Of a DNA stretch of 64,000 nt, positions 34,850 through 44,475 are shown in pieces; the first letter of the stretch is position 1; each line of letters begins with the position of its first letter. Made by a program: the position numbers and the translations under genes. Origin of the DNA: CAWGJF01 sp963715745 (GTDB taxonomy: Bacteria; Bacteroidota; Ignavibacteria; Ignavibacteriales; Ignavibacteriaceae); contig OY970271.1 of assembly GCA_963715745.1 (NCBI GenBank), forward strand, positions 2,728,001-2,792,000. The letters are read 5' to 3'. The notes beneath the pieces were generated by a model, which was given only the letters and a program-made list of their open reading frames with translations, ran no database searches and was not told where the DNA came from.

Positions 34850-36293
34850 ACATTTACTTTATCTGATCGCAATTATTTTATTGGGTGTAGTACTCCGTAT
34901 TTATTTTAATATTGGTCATATTTATTCTGATGATGCATATTACAGTTATTTGAGTTATACAATCTTTAAAGGTGATTTCGCAAATAACTATCTGGGATAT
35001 CCTGTTTTTCTTTTGCGCCTTGGACAAACTGGTTTAACAGCAATTGCTTTTACTCTTTTCGGAACAAATGAAACTGCTACTATTACTTTTCCTTTTCTGT
35101 TTTCTATTATTAATATTTTTCTTACGTACAAAATTACTCTTCTACTCACTACACAAGAAAAAATTTCACTTCTTACTGCTTTTTTAATTTGCATTTTCCC
35201 AACAGATGTGGTCTTTGCTACGCTGGCCTTCCCGGATTTAATTAATATATTTTTTATCAATCTAGGAATATATTTTCTTATTAGATCTTATAAGGATGAT
35301 AAAATTCTTTTAGCAATATTAGGTGGAATTTCGATTTTCTTTTCGATGCAGTTCAAAGAAAACGCATATTACTTCCTGTTTCTCTTTTTATTGCTCTTTT
35401 TTTATTTAATGTTAAAAGAGAAAAAATTAAATGTTCAACTTTTAATTGCCATCATTTTTATTGGGTTCAATGTATTTATTGAAGGTTTCATCTATCTTCT
35501 CATTCATCAGGATTTTCTTTACAGGGTTTCAATTACTGCTGCAAATTATAAATACAGTTATTATGATTTTTTTCCTTATACCGCACAACAATTCAGCGGG
35601 ACTAAAAATTATATTAAAAATCTCTTTGACCAGATCTTCTTTATTAACATCCGTTCAGTTTTTCCAAGAAGATTCTATTTATTTATTCCAATAACCGGGT
35701 TAATTCAAAGTATTGTTAACATTGCAAAGAAGGAATACAAAATTTTTACTTATTGGTTTATTGGAATTGCTGTTTTATTAATTGCTTTTACAACTTCATT
35801 TACAGAATATAAACCGCTTGATTTACAACGAAGCTGGTATATTTACCCGTTGGTAACGCCATCAATTGTTTTAACTTCAATATTTCTTTCACGCTTTAAA
35901 AAAGTTTATTTAAATATATCCCTTGTAATCCTTTTTATTGGTTCACTGGTAATGAGCAATGCTTATGAAGAATATTTTCAAAAAAATAACTTAACTGGAC
36001 TCAATGACTTTTTAAGATCACACCCGGAAAGATTAATAGCTACTGATCATTTCACTAAATATAGTGTCGACTTAATTCGGAATTATTCTACTGATTCACC
36101 TTCTGTCAGGTTTAGAGATTTTGACAGTCTCTCTGCCGGTACCTGGATTCTTTATAACCAAAAACATATTGATGAACTGGAGCTTCAGGGATACACATTC
36201 AGAAAATTTAATTTTAAGAGCAGGATATTTGAGCATATTAAAACCTTTGGGGATTTTGATATTTACAGATTAACAGATGATCTTGCTAAATAA
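34836..36293 (+). CDS. GT39/PMT-like membrane glycosyltransferase, second copy
   Basis: The 485-residue protein starts with GTG inside the end of the preceding gene. It has about eleven membrane segments and a typical first loop, GHIYSDDAYYSYLSY, with the paired aspartates of the PMT_2/ArnT class. The C-terminal 110 residues form a soluble domain (SHPERLIATDHFTKYS onward), which may sit in the periplasm. It shares only general layout with the preceding protein. The pair probably transfers sugars from polyprenyl-phosphate donors; a specific substrate cannot be named. Confidence 0.78.
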   Translation: MKNNKHLLYLIAIILLGVVLRIYFNIGHIYSDDAYYSYLSYTIFKGDFANNYLGYPVFLLRLGQTGLTAIAFTLFGTNETATITFPFLFSIINIFLTYKITLLLTTQEKISLLTAFLICIFPTDVVFATLAFPDLINIFFINLGIYFLIRSYKDDKILLAILGGISIFFSMQFKENAYYFLFLFLLLFFYLMLKEKKLNVQLLIAIIFIGFNVFIEGFIYLLIHQDFLYRVSITAANYKYSYYDFFPYTAQQFSGTKNYIKNLFDQIFFINIRSVFPRRFYLFIPITGLIQSIVNIAKKEYKIFTYWFIGIAVLLIAFTTSFTEYKPLDLQRSWYIYPLVTPSIVLTSIFLSRFKKVYLNISLVILFIGSLVMSNAYEEYFQKNNLTGLNDFLRSHPERLIATDHFTKYSVDLIRNYSTDSPSVRFRDFDSLSAGTWILYNQKHIDELELQGYTFRKFNFKSRIFEHIKTFGDFDIYRLTDDLAK

Positions 36294-36352
36294 TTGTTCA
36301 GGATTATTTTGTAATTTTACACTTCACTTTTTATCAACTTGCTTTCTGATTT

Positions 36353-37312
36353 ATGAAGATTATTGAATATACGCCTGAATGGAAAGAAAAATGGGATAAA
36401 TTTGTTCTGGAATCCAATAACGGAACAATCTTCCATACGCAGAGATTTTTTGACTATCACCAGCCCGGGAAATTCACATTTAATCATCTAATATTTCTTG
36501 AGAAAAATGAAATTGTCGCACTGCTTCCGGGGTCAAGAATTGGTAATATATATGAATCTCCAATTGGAGCAAGCTACGGTTCACTTGTTACAAAGGATGC
36601 TAAATTTAATTTCGCTCTTGATGTTGTTAAGGCATTAAAAGAATTTGGAAAGCAAAAAGGTATAAAGGAATTTCTTCTCACATCAGCACCAAGAATTTAT
36701 GAACGCCATCCGAACGAGAACTTGGATTTTGCAATGTTGTGGCTGGGATTTCATTATGATCTTCATTACATCTCAAGTGCAATTAAACTTGAACCTGATG
36801 AGGATATTATTTCCAGATTTCAACCGACTGTAAGACGAAACATAAGGAAGCATATTGACGATCCAGATATCCGGGTTGAAATAAATGATCGTTATGATGA
36901 ATTCTATCCAATCCTACTTGAAAATAAAGCAAGACATGATGTTAAACCAACTCATTCATTAGAAGATCTATTAAAACTAAATGAACTCTTTACTGATAAA
37001 ATTAAATTGTTCATGGTTTACTTTAAAGACAAACCAATTGCCGGCTCCTGTTTATTTATTTGTAATGAAACTGTAACTCTTTGTTTTTACAATATGCTTA
37101 AATATGAATTTGAAAAATTAAAACCGATTCACCGTGTTATGTATGAAGTTGTAAAATGGTCAACTGAGAATGGTTATAAATATGTTGATATTGGGGTCTC
37201 ACAGGACACGAAAGCAGAAAATCCTATGACTCCAGGTTTAAGTTTGATTGATTTTAAAGAAAAGTTTGATGCAAAAACCGTAATGAGAAATACTTTAAAG
37301 CTTACCTTATAG
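36353..37312 (+). CDS. FemAB/GNAT-like acyl- or aminoacyltransferase
   Basis: The 319-residue protein has the two-lobed GNAT layout seen in FemAB-related and BioF2-like proteins (PF13480 type): an N-terminal WDKFVLESNNGTIFHTQRFF segment, a central RFQPTVRRNIRKHI, and a C-terminal KPIAGSCLFICNETVTLCFY followed by MYEVVKWSTENGYKYVDIGV. Relatives in exopolysaccharide and lipid loci join amino acids or acyl groups to sugars or lipids. It follows the GT39 pair in the same direction with a 59-bp gap. The substrate is unknown. Confidence 0.78.
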   Translation: MKIIEYTPEWKEKWDKFVLESNNGTIFHTQRFFDYHQPGKFTFNHLIFLEKNEIVALLPGSRIGNIYESPIGASYGSLVTKDAKFNFALDVVKALKEFGKQKGIKEFLLTSAPRIYERHPNENLDFAMLWLGFHYDLHYISSAIKLEPDEDIISRFQPTVRRNIRKHIDDPDIRVEINDRYDEFYPILLENKARHDVKPTHSLEDLLKLNELFTDKIKLFMVYFKDKPIAGSCLFICNETVTLCFYNMLKYEFEKLKPIHRVMYEVVKWSTENGYKYVDIGVSQDTKAENPMTPGLSLIDFKEKFDAKTVMRNTLKLTL

Positions 37313-37334
37313 TTTTCTTGCCTGATTAATAAGA

Positions 37335-38054
37335 TTATTTCTTTTTATAAACTGCAATAATATGTAAAGGTTTATTGTAAATTAGATTTGCAAAACCATC
37401 CTTTAATTTCCATATCCAAAAAGGGAAATATTTTAAAACGACATAAGTAAGAAAATATGTCAGTGCTTTATTACCAAATGTAAAATAGCTGTAATCGGTT
37501 CTCACCTTATCGATGTAAGATTCTAATTTTTTTTCGTCAAATGAATGTAGGTGGGCATGCACAGGAGTAAGCTCATTACAATGTATGCAAAGATAATATT
37601 GAATTTTTTCTTTGTATGGTGTACTAATAATTAAACTACCACCTTTTTTTACAACTCGAAGCAATTCTTTCACAAATTTTTGCGGATTAATTACATGCTC
37701 TATTATTTCACTGGCTATAACGCAATCAAAAGATTCCTCAGAAAACGGAAGTGTAAATGAATCTGCAACTACTCCAAAATGATTTTTATTTGGATATTTC
37801 TTAACTGCCTTTAAAGGATTTATAACTGTAATGTCCAAAGAATAGACCTGAACATTTTTTTTAAGAAAATTCTCTGCAACCCAGGCTCTACCACATCCAA
37901 CATCGAGAATTGATTTTATATCCTTTGGCACTTTGGAGATAAGGTATTCTCTGACTCTTCTCTCTTCGTGCGCAGTTGCTTTAGTTCGCTCTTCAAAGTA
38001 ATCAAACTCAGCAGCGTCTTTTTTATAATGTTCTAAATAATTGAATTTGTCCAA
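37335..38054 (-). CDS. Class I SAM-dependent methyltransferase
   Basis: The 239-residue protein has ILDVGCGRAWVAENFLKKN (about residue 48), VYSLDIT, FGVVADSFTLPFSEESFD, ASEIIEHVINPQKFVKELL and VVKKGGSLIISTPY, the standard order of Methyltransf_11 proteins. The last 60 residues are hydrophobic and aromatic. Its substrate is unknown. It is convergent with the FemAB-like gene (22 bp between stops) and divergent from the T9SS cargo gene, so it is likely transcribed alone. Confidence 0.83.
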   Translation of the reverse strand: MDKFNYLEHYKKDAAEFDYFEERTKATAHEERRVREYLISKVPKDIKSILDVGCGRAWVAENFLKKNVQVYSLDITVINPLKAVKKYPNKNHFGVVADSFTLPFSEESFDCVIASEIIEHVINPQKFVKELLRVVKKGGSLIISTPYKEKIQYYLCIHCNELTPVHAHLHSFDEKKLESYIDKVRTDYSYFTFGNKALTYFLTYVVLKYFPFWIWKLKDGFANLIYNKPLHIIAVYKKK

Positions 38055-38119
38055 TTGTAAAAATTCTCAGATAATTATTATTAAAGATATTAAAAAAAGT
38101 AGAATGACTGCCAAGTTTG

Positions 38120-38150
38120 TTGACTTTCCAAAAAGAATAATATATGTTTA
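38120..38150 (+). promoter_or_regulatory. Bacteroidota-type promoter of the first T9SS cargo gene
   Basis: TTG at 38120-38122 and TATGTTTA at 38143-38150, 20 bp apart, resemble the -33/-7 elements (TTG and TAnnTTTG) used by the Bacteroidota housekeeping sigma factor. The -7 box lies 27 bp before the start codon. Confidence 0.45.
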
Positions 38151-38177
38151 AAGAAATAAAAAGTGGGAGTGACGGGT

Positions 38178-39494
38178 ATGAAGACCTTAAAATACTTTTC
38201 TTTTATAATTCTTCTGATAACTGCTTCTGAAATATATCCCCAGCAAAAAAATATTTTCATATTTGATCCAAATGGGGTTTCCGGGAGTTTTCAATACAGT
38301 CTTTCACAACTTACTGACGATTCAGTGTTTGTTGCTGATACCATCGATGAATCGGTATTAAACTACGACGCTTTGTTCCTGTTCATCAACTATCCGTTTG
38401 AACTAACAGAAGATGAAGGAAATATATTAATAAACTATGTTGATTCATCCAAACCTGCATATCTTTATTCCGATTTAGGAGGAGAATTAGATTCAGTAGC
38501 ATTCTGGAATCATATAGGCATTAATGGTATGGCATGGCTTGCAACTTTAGTAATGGTAAGCTCGGTTAATGGTATCGATACTGCTTTTACTCACGATGTT
38601 ATAATTGATACAAGTTTTGTAAGCGGATCAATACCAGTAGTTTTCGGCAATATCGAACCGGTTCTTATCGGGATGGCTGAACCAATTGATATTTACACTA
38701 CCTACATCTCTCCATTCAATAATCTGAAAGTAATAATTGATCTTTATAATTTAATTGATGACGAAGGTTTTTTAAGAAGGGTTCTGGAATATTTTGAATT
38801 AATTCCAATACAACCAGCAATAATTGAATTCCATCCACCAGTTGATACAGGATTAATTTTCAGCGGATGTTGTGCTTCTGAACTAATTTGTAGAAATTTA
38901 GTTAGCACAACTGTGCATGACAGCATTTCAATTGAGCCAGAAAATTTTACCCAATTTTATTATTTGGATTCACTTGGTCATCAAATATCGATTGATAACT
39001 TTTATTTTATTGTTGATGATTCATCAGATGAATTTGAATATGAAATATGGTACTATCCGGAATATTCCACAACTCCAGTACTAATTAATTTTGATTCAAG
39101 TTTTCAGGCAGATGGACATAATTTTGATTTACAACTCAAGGTAAAAAAGAATGGATTAATTAGAGATTCATTTTTACAACCATTTTTTGCTGATTTTGGT
39201 TTAAGTGTTGATAATGAAGGTAATTCTCCAGAAAAATTTCACCTGTTACAGAATTACCCAAATCCATTTAATCCTTCGACTAAAATAAAATTTAATATTC
39301 CTGAATCAGGTTTAGTTACTTTAAAAGTTTATGATGTTTTGGGGAATGAAATTGCTTCACTTATTAATGAAGAAAAACCCGCAGGAAAATATGAAGTTGA
39401 ATTTAATGCAAGTAATCTTCCCAGTGGGATTTATTTCTATCAAATAAAGGCAGATCTATTTCTTGAAACTAAAAAAATGATCCTCCTCAAATAA
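38178..39494 (+). CDS. Secreted protein with T9SS C-terminal sorting domain
   Basis: From ATG 38178 the protein has 438 residues. A signal peptide (MKTLKYFSFIILLITASEI) is followed by a domain I cannot name, with FDPNGVSGSFQYSLSQLT near the start and a loop holding CCASELIC. The last 85 residues are a type A sorting domain: LLQNYPNPFNPSTKIKFNIP, VTLKVYDVLGNEI, GKYEVEFNASNLPSGIYFYQ and a final ETKKMILLK. T9SS would export it and remove this domain. A GTG 15 bp upstream is in frame but is less likely than the ATG that begins the signal peptide. A terminator follows. Confidence 0.85.
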   Translation: MKTLKYFSFIILLITASEIYPQQKNIFIFDPNGVSGSFQYSLSQLTDDSVFVADTIDESVLNYDALFLFINYPFELTEDEGNILINYVDSSKPAYLYSDLGGELDSVAFWNHIGINGMAWLATLVMVSSVNGIDTAFTHDVIIDTSFVSGSIPVVFGNIEPVLIGMAEPIDIYTTYISPFNNLKVIIDLYNLIDDEGFLRRVLEYFELIPIQPAIIEFHPPVDTGLIFSGCCASELICRNLVSTTVHDSISIEPENFTQFYYLDSLGHQISIDNFYFIVDDSSDEFEYEIWYYPEYSTTPVLINFDSSFQADGHNFDLQLKVKKNGLIRDSFLQPFFADFGLSVDNEGNSPEKFHLLQNYPNPFNPSTKIKFNIPESGLVTLKVYDVLGNEIASLINEEKPAGKYEVEFNASNLPSGIYFYQIKADLFLETKKMILLK

Positions 39495-39514
39495 TTTCTT
39501 CATAAAAAATTTAG

Positions 39515-39542
39515 AGACCGCTTTACCGGCGGTCTTTTTTTT
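39515..39542 (+). terminator. Intrinsic terminator after first T9SS cargo gene
   Basis: AGACCGC (39515-39521), a 7-nt loop, GCGGTCT (39529-39535), then eight T (39535-39542). Strong rho-independent terminator. Confidence 0.85.
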
Positions 39543-39707
39543 GATATTAATCACAAAATCATTTTTCATACTTAACAACCCAACCAAAATATTTTTTCAA
39601 ATCAAATATGTAATAATTTTTATAATAATGTTACACAATCGTGACATTTAAAAAGAATATTGCATCGTCAATAAAACAGAAACCAATAATAAAAAAAGGA
39701 GGTTCTA

Positions 39708-40916
39708 ATGAGGAAAGTAAATTTCCTGTTGATAGCAATATTCTTACTATTAGTTCAAAGTATTTCTTTAGGACAGGTCGATCCTGACACCGCAATGCAT
39801 GCAAGTATTGACAGGTTTAGTATGGATGCCGGTCATCTTTTTGTAAGAGATACTTCAAACAACTTACCCGGTCCTAATGAACCAATAAATTTTGATATGG
39901 AACCATTCAGAAGTATGGGATTGGGACCGGATGGAGAATTTTCAACTTATTATAATTTTGATGTCCAGCCTACTGAACCGGCACCTATTTACGTTCTGTT
40001 CAGAGATGGGGAAATGATGCCCGTTGATGGACAGTTAAACATTGTAGGTGTAATTCCCGGAGATATGGGGTACAATGATTTCTGGCAGGTTAATAAAGTA
40101 ACAGTGCCATCCAATTATGTTGCAAACACAGTTGTAAGCGTTGATCAGGTTATGAATGGCGGTTACACAATTGAAGAAACTAACACAATAGTTAATTGTC
40201 CGATCGTCCCGGACAGCTCTACTGCAACTTTAAGATTTAATCCCGGAGAAGACAATGGTCTATCCCGCGGATGGTATGACTCAACAGTTGTTTATTATTT
40301 TAATTTTGCTGAAGCTCCGATTATGGCCGATGGAAGTGGAATGGTTCCACTATCATCTATTTATGTTAGTTTTAATATAAATCCGGGTCAACCCGGCGGC
40401 GGTCCTCCATCAGGCTTTATGACGGATTCAACAGGACGGACACACAATGTTCCTGAAACTCTTCCGGGTGATACTTTATATTCACCATTGTGGTTTGTAA
40501 TTATTTATGATAACGCCGATTTCGATATGGTTAATGATCTAGCTTCAGCCCAGATGGCAAATATTCTTGTAAATGGAGCTGCAAATGTCAATTGCCCTAT
40601 CGTTTCAGTTTCAAACCCAAACCCTGTTGAAGATGATAACAATTCTCAACCACTGAGTTACCAGTTAGGTCAAAATTATCCAAATCCTTTTAACCCAAGC
40701 ACAAAGATAAGCTATAAACTTCCGGAAGCTGGACAAATCAGCTTAAAAGTATTTGATATTATAGGAAGAGAAGTTGCTACTCTTGTAAATGAGGTTGAAC
40801 CGGCCGGAAACTATGAAGTGAATTTCAATGCATCAGGATTAGCAAGTGGAATTTATTTTTACCAGTTGAAAGCAGGAAATTTCATAGAAACCAGGAAGAT
40901 GATCCTGATGAAATAA
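39708..40916 (+). CDS. Secreted protein with T9SS C-terminal sorting domain
   Basis: The 402-residue protein has a signal peptide (VNFLLIAIFLLLVQSISLG, residues 4-22, ending GQ) and a mature part with several GPNEPINFDMEPF-like segments that I do not recognise. A proline/glycine-rich loop (NPGQPGGGPPSGFMT) lies near the middle. The C-terminus is a type A sorting domain with LGQNYPNPFNPSTKISY, ISLKVFDIIGREVATLVNE, SGIYFYQLKAG and ETRKMILMK. It has a good AAAGGAGG site before the ATG and a terminator after it, so it is a single-gene unit. It probably remains on the cell surface or is released. Confidence 0.85.
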   Translation: MRKVNFLLIAIFLLLVQSISLGQVDPDTAMHASIDRFSMDAGHLFVRDTSNNLPGPNEPINFDMEPFRSMGLGPDGEFSTYYNFDVQPTEPAPIYVLFRDGEMMPVDGQLNIVGVIPGDMGYNDFWQVNKVTVPSNYVANTVVSVDQVMNGGYTIEETNTIVNCPIVPDSSTATLRFNPGEDNGLSRGWYDSTVVYYFNFAEAPIMADGSGMVPLSSIYVSFNINPGQPGGGPPSGFMTDSTGRTHNVPETLPGDTLYSPLWFVIIYDNADFDMVNDLASAQMANILVNGAANVNCPIVSVSNPNPVEDDNNSQPLSYQLGQNYPNPFNPSTKISYKLPEAGQISLKVFDIIGREVATLVNEVEPAGNYEVNFNASGLASGIYFYQLKAGNFIETRKMILMK

Positions 40917-40930
40917 AGAAAAAAAGAGTG

Positions 40931-40958
40931 GGCGGGTTAATTCCCGCCTTATTCTTTT
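40931..40958. terminator. Terminator between convergent genes
   Basis: GGCGGG (40931-40936), a 6-nt loop, CCCGCC (40943-40948), then TTATTCTTTTT. It serves the plus-strand cargo gene and also faces the end of the converging PorV-like gene. Confidence 0.8.
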
Positions 40959-41860
40959 TAAAATTTAAATTGAATTGAAAACAGGTTTGAATTTCCCAAA
41001 CCTTCTGAAAACGGAAGGTATGCATAATCAAATTTAAGACTGCCCCACATTAAACCTATTCCGCCCGTAAAATCTCTTGATATATACCCGGTTTGATATC
41101 CAACCCTCAATGCAATAAGTTTATTGTAAACAATATCACCGCCAAGATTAAAATGGGTATCATCGGTATCAAGATATTTATGAAACTCACCGGCAAGGAC
41201 AAAATCAAATTTACTTTCTTCTATTCCAAACTTGTATTCTCCGCCTGCTCTTAATTCCGTTGGAAGTTTTGAGCTTTCGTTTCTCAATTTGTTCATTGAA
41301 CCGATGTTCCTTAGTACGGCAGAAACAGATAAACCTTTGATTGAAGTCAGATAGTTTGCTCCTATATCAAAACCGAATCCTTTCGATTCGTCGTTAAGAA
41401 TTCCTTCGTATAAATATTTTATTGAAAGTCCCGCATCCAGATTCTCGGCAAGATTAAAACCTGTAGAAAGGCTTCCATAAAAATAATTTGCGTTAAATTT
41501 TGAAACCGGATCACCGGGTCTGTCTCTAACTTCAATATCGCTTATTGTTGTAACATTAAATCCAATTGCAAAAGGAAGATTGAACATATTCCATTTTAAT
41601 CCACCGACTTCACTTCTTACATCCTGTATCCATTCATTATGCATAAATAATGCTTCGTTTGATTCGCTTTGAGTTAATCTGGACGGATTGTAAAATAGTG
41701 CCGTCATATCATTAGATGCAACTGAACCGGCATCTCCCATAGCAATATTCCTTGCGCCAAAACCGAATTTTAGAAATGACAACCCAGTATTGCCTGCTGA
41801 TTGTGCAAACGAGATCGAACTTATCAGTAGTAATAAAGTAAAAAATATTTTTTTCATCAT
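40958..41860 (-). CDS. PorV/PorQ family outer-membrane protein
   Basis: The 300-residue protein has a signal peptide (ending SFAQ) and the family start AGNTGLSFLKFGFGARNIAM followed by GDAGSVASNDMTALFYNPS, then about fourteen predicted beta strands ending SNLFSIQFKF, the aromatic end typical of outer-membrane barrels. PorV proteins act in T9SS as shuttles for cargo. Other UPF0164/PorQ-like members have unknown roles. The nearby sorting-domain genes make a T9SS link plausible. It overlaps no neighbour, and a related gene lies 15 bp upstream. Confidence 0.78.
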   Translation of the reverse strand: MMKKIFFTLLLLISSISFAQSAGNTGLSFLKFGFGARNIAMGDAGSVASNDMTALFYNPSRLTQSESNEALFMHNEWIQDVRSEVGGLKWNMFNLPFAIGFNVTTISDIEVRDRPGDPVSKFNANYFYGSLSTGFNLAENLDAGLSIKYLYEGILNDESKGFGFDIGANYLTSIKGLSVSAVLRNIGSMNKLRNESSKLPTELRAGGEYKFGIEESKFDFVLAGEFHKYLDTDDTHFNLGGDIVYNKLIALRVGYQTGYISRDFTGGIGLMWGSLKFDYAYLPFSEGLGNSNLFSIQFKF

Positions 41861-41875
41861 TTAAGGATAAGAATA

Positions 41876-42895
41876 TTAAAAATTAAAATTAACACCCACT
41901 ATGTGTCTGTCGGAACTGGAATATTGTTCAACAACAAAAGCGTAATCAATTCCTACCACAAAGCTATTAAATGTTTTCAAGAAAGTTAAACCGAATGATG
42001 GTTTAACAGGCCAATCAGAGTTGCTTAAATTAAATTGATCGATACCGGCTCTTATAAAAAATTGATCATTCCCGAAGGGATTGATTCCCAAAATGTTGTA
42101 TTCAACTCCTGCTCTTAAAATATTTGTTTCTGCATTGCTGTTTTCAAATTCTATAGCACCAAGTAAACCTAAATTTTTATTCCTGTAACTCACCCCAACT
42201 TTTTTTAACAGAGGAAACTTGTTAACAGAGTTAACTCCATTGAGATCATAAATCGGACCTGTGTCCCATTCGTATTTACTATTGATATCGGAAACCATAA
42301 GCGAAACATTAAAATTTTCATTTACACAATAAATTGCTCCAATATCAACTCCCAGACTGGTCGAGCTAACTTTGGTATAAAGAGAATAATAATAGAATTT
42401 GGCTGCAATTCCGATTGAAAGCTTTTCGGAAAACCTGTTTGCAAGTGTAAGAAAAAACTGATTTTCAGAAGTTGATAATTCACCAGTAGGTAAACCATTA
42501 TTGTCTCTTCCATCAATATTACTCACACCGGCATTTATAATTCCGGCACTCACTCCGGCTGTTGTTTTTGGTTTCCGGTCAGCAATAGTATCTCTCTTAG
42601 AAAAAAAATCAAACTTTCTTGTGAAATTGAAAAAGTTTAGTGAGCGGTCAATAGATAAGAAAGAATATCCTGCCTGAAATGAATTACCTTCCTGGAAAAC
42701 GGGTAGTGCAGGGTTATAATATGAAACAAGATTACCTTCGGTAACAGATGACATCGCATTCCCCATTCCTATTCCCCTCGCACCAAAACCATACCTGGTG
42801 AATGAACCGGGCATCGAAGCCATTGATGAAAACTGCGGCTGGGTTAAACCATAAGAAGAAAATAAGATGATAAAAGATATTACTACGTTCTTCAT
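41876..42895 (-). CDS. PorV/PorQ-like outer-membrane protein, second copy
   Basis: The 339-residue protein has a signal peptide (ending GLTQ) and the same family start as its neighbour: SFTRYGFGARGIGMGNAMSS then LVSYYNPALPVFQ. The rest alternates hydrophobic and polar residues as in beta barrels and ends RHIVGVNFNF. The internal FFSKRDTIADRKPKTTAG region is a likely loop. It is one of four genes in one direction (beta-propeller, this gene and PorV-like neighbours, lipoprotein). A role in T9SS is likely by context, not proven. Confidence 0.75.
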   Translation of the reverse strand: MKNVVISFIILFSSYGLTQPQFSSMASMPGSFTRYGFGARGIGMGNAMSSVTEGNLVSYYNPALPVFQEGNSFQAGYSFLSIDRSLNFFNFTRKFDFFSKRDTIADRKPKTTAGVSAGIINAGVSNIDGRDNNGLPTGELSTSENQFFLTLANRFSEKLSIGIAAKFYYYSLYTKVSSTSLGVDIGAIYCVNENFNVSLMVSDINSKYEWDTGPIYDLNGVNSVNKFPLLKKVGVSYRNKNLGLLGAIEFENSNAETNILRAGVEYNILGINPFGNDQFFIRAGIDQFNLSNSDWPVKPSFGLTFLKTFNSFVVGIDYAFVVEQYSSSDRHIVGVNFNF

Positions 42896-42903
42896 TCTTA
42901 TTC

Positions 42904-44475
42904 CTACTGCAAATAAATTATTTTTCCGAAAAGAGGATCTTCATCATTTACATCGACTCTATAAATATAAACACCGTTTGGCAAAATCTTTCCACTATCA
43001 TCTCTTCCATCCCAGTAGTCAGGCGGACTTTCAATAGTTTTATTCCTTGGGGCATTTTGAATAACGGTTCTGATGTAGTTCATTCCAAAATCAAAAACCC
43101 TGATTGTAACAGACGCATCTTTTCCGCCGGTACTGTATTTAATTTTTAATTGATCAAGCTTTGGAGAATACGGATTTGGATAGCAGTATGTTGATCTCTC
43201 TGAAGCAAGTTTTTGTGATGCTAAATAAATCTTCCACTCTCCCTGCCAGAAATCAGTTTCTCGCAACCTTGCAAGCCCATCTGCTGAACCTAGCCAGACA
43301 TCCCAATAACCATTTCCTTCAACTGCTGATGCACAATAGAATTCGTTAGTTGAAAGTACCACGCCGGAATTATTGTCAATGATGCTATTTGGTAAAATCC
43401 ATGTAGCTCCCTGGTTACTTGATCTGAAAGCACCATTATCTGAAGCTACAATAACTTCATCATTTTTAAATCCAAAATTCAATGGTCGTTCATCTTCCAG
43501 AAAATTATTCCAGGTTATTCCGCCATCTGTTGATGAGCTTACACCATAAAACTCTGTTTCACCTTCGGCTTTCCAGGTTGATGCCCATATAGTATTGTTT
43601 GAATAGTTATACCCCATTCCATTTACAAAATTCCCACTAATTGATTCACTCTCATTCAGATGATTAAATTTAACCCAGCTTGGATAAAGTGCTCCGGCAT
43701 TTGTTGTTTTATTAATTCCATCCGCTGTACCTACATAAACAGTTGAATCATTCGGAGCAATAACAGAAAAGGAAACATGGTTTAACCATCTTTTACTGCA
43801 ATAACTTCCGGCAGAAGGTGAATAACAGAAATCCAAAGTATCTGTTGGCTGAATTGAGTTTAGAGAATCTGAGGGTAAAACCATTCTCTGCCAGGTTTGG
43901 CCCATATCAGTACTTCTTCGTAGACCGCTTGCCCACGAGGTTATCCAGACTGCACCCGGTGTGAAAGCAAAATCATAGGTAGGACTTTGTTCAGCAACTG
44001 TAATTGGTAAAGCGTTCAATTGATTTATGCCATAAACAACAATTGTATCATTCAAATTATCCAGCGGCTGAGGGATTGCTGTCCAACTCTGACCATTATC
44101 AGTCGTATATTTTAATCCTGTTCCTTTTGGAACCGTTGCCCCGCCGGTTATTTCAACACTTACTGCAGTTGCTGCCCAAACTATACCGTTATAATAACCA
44201 ATTGCTGTGATATCATCCGTACCAAAAGGTGAAGTGTTATAAAAATTGGTCCAGTTATCCCCGCGATCAAAAGAAACACTTACTCCACGGCTTGTTCCAA
44301 TCCAGACAGTATCTCCAATCGTGATTATTTCACCAATACTATTACTCACAGGATTTGCATCAGAGATTTTATTTAAATAATCAGTTTTGTTTAAGTCGAA
44401 TGATTGTGGTTTGAGCTGTGGATAGATTGCAGCAGTAAAAAAAAGTACAAGAAATAGAAAAAGTATTTTTATCAT
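42904..44475 (-). CDS. Secreted beta-propeller protein with FlgD-like Ig domain
   Basis: The 523-residue protein has a signal peptide and repeated sialidase/BNR-like blades, each with a S.D.G..W pattern (SFDRGDNWTNFYN, TTDNGQSWTAI, STDMGQTWQRM, STDGGITWNNFL, SSNQGATWIL). The C-terminal 95 residues resemble the FlgD Ig-like domain (YCYPNPYSPKLDQLKIKYST, WDGRDDSGKILPNGVYIYRV) and not the type A sorting domain. It could bind glycans or proteins at the surface. Its ATG overlaps the lipoprotein stop by 4 bp. No sialidase catalytic residues are evident. Confidence 0.75.
   Translation of the reverse strand: MIKILFLFLVLFFTAAIYPQLKPQSFDLNKTDYLNKISDANPVSNSIGEIITIGDTVWIGTSRGVSVSFDRGDNWTNFYNTSPFGTDDITAIGYYNGIVWAATAVSVEITGGATVPKGTGLKYTTDNGQSWTAIPQPLDNLNDTIVVYGINQLNALPITVAEQSPTYDFAFTPGAVWITSWASGLRRSTDMGQTWQRMVLPSDSLNSIQPTDTLDFCYSPSAGSYCSKRWLNHVSFSVIAPNDSTVYVGTADGINKTTNAGALYPSWVKFNHLNESESISGNFVNGMGYNYSNNTIWASTWKAEGETEFYGVSSSTDGGITWNNFLEDERPLNFGFKNDEVIVASDNGAFRSSNQGATWILPNSIIDNNSGVVLSTNEFYCASAVEGNGYWDVWLGSADGLARLRETDFWQGEWKIYLASQKLASERSTYCYPNPYSPKLDQLKIKYSTGGKDASVTIRVFDFGMNYIRTVIQNAPRNKTIESPPDYWDGRDDSGKILPNGVYIYRVDVNDEDPLFGKIIYLQ

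Noticed and set aside
42904..44475. Beta-propeller protein as a T9SS cargo with type A sorting domain
   Set aside because: Its C-terminus resembles the FlgD Ig-like domain (YPNPYSPKLDQ and WDGRDDSGK) and not the type A sorting domain of the two proteins nearby, so I do not call a sorting signal.
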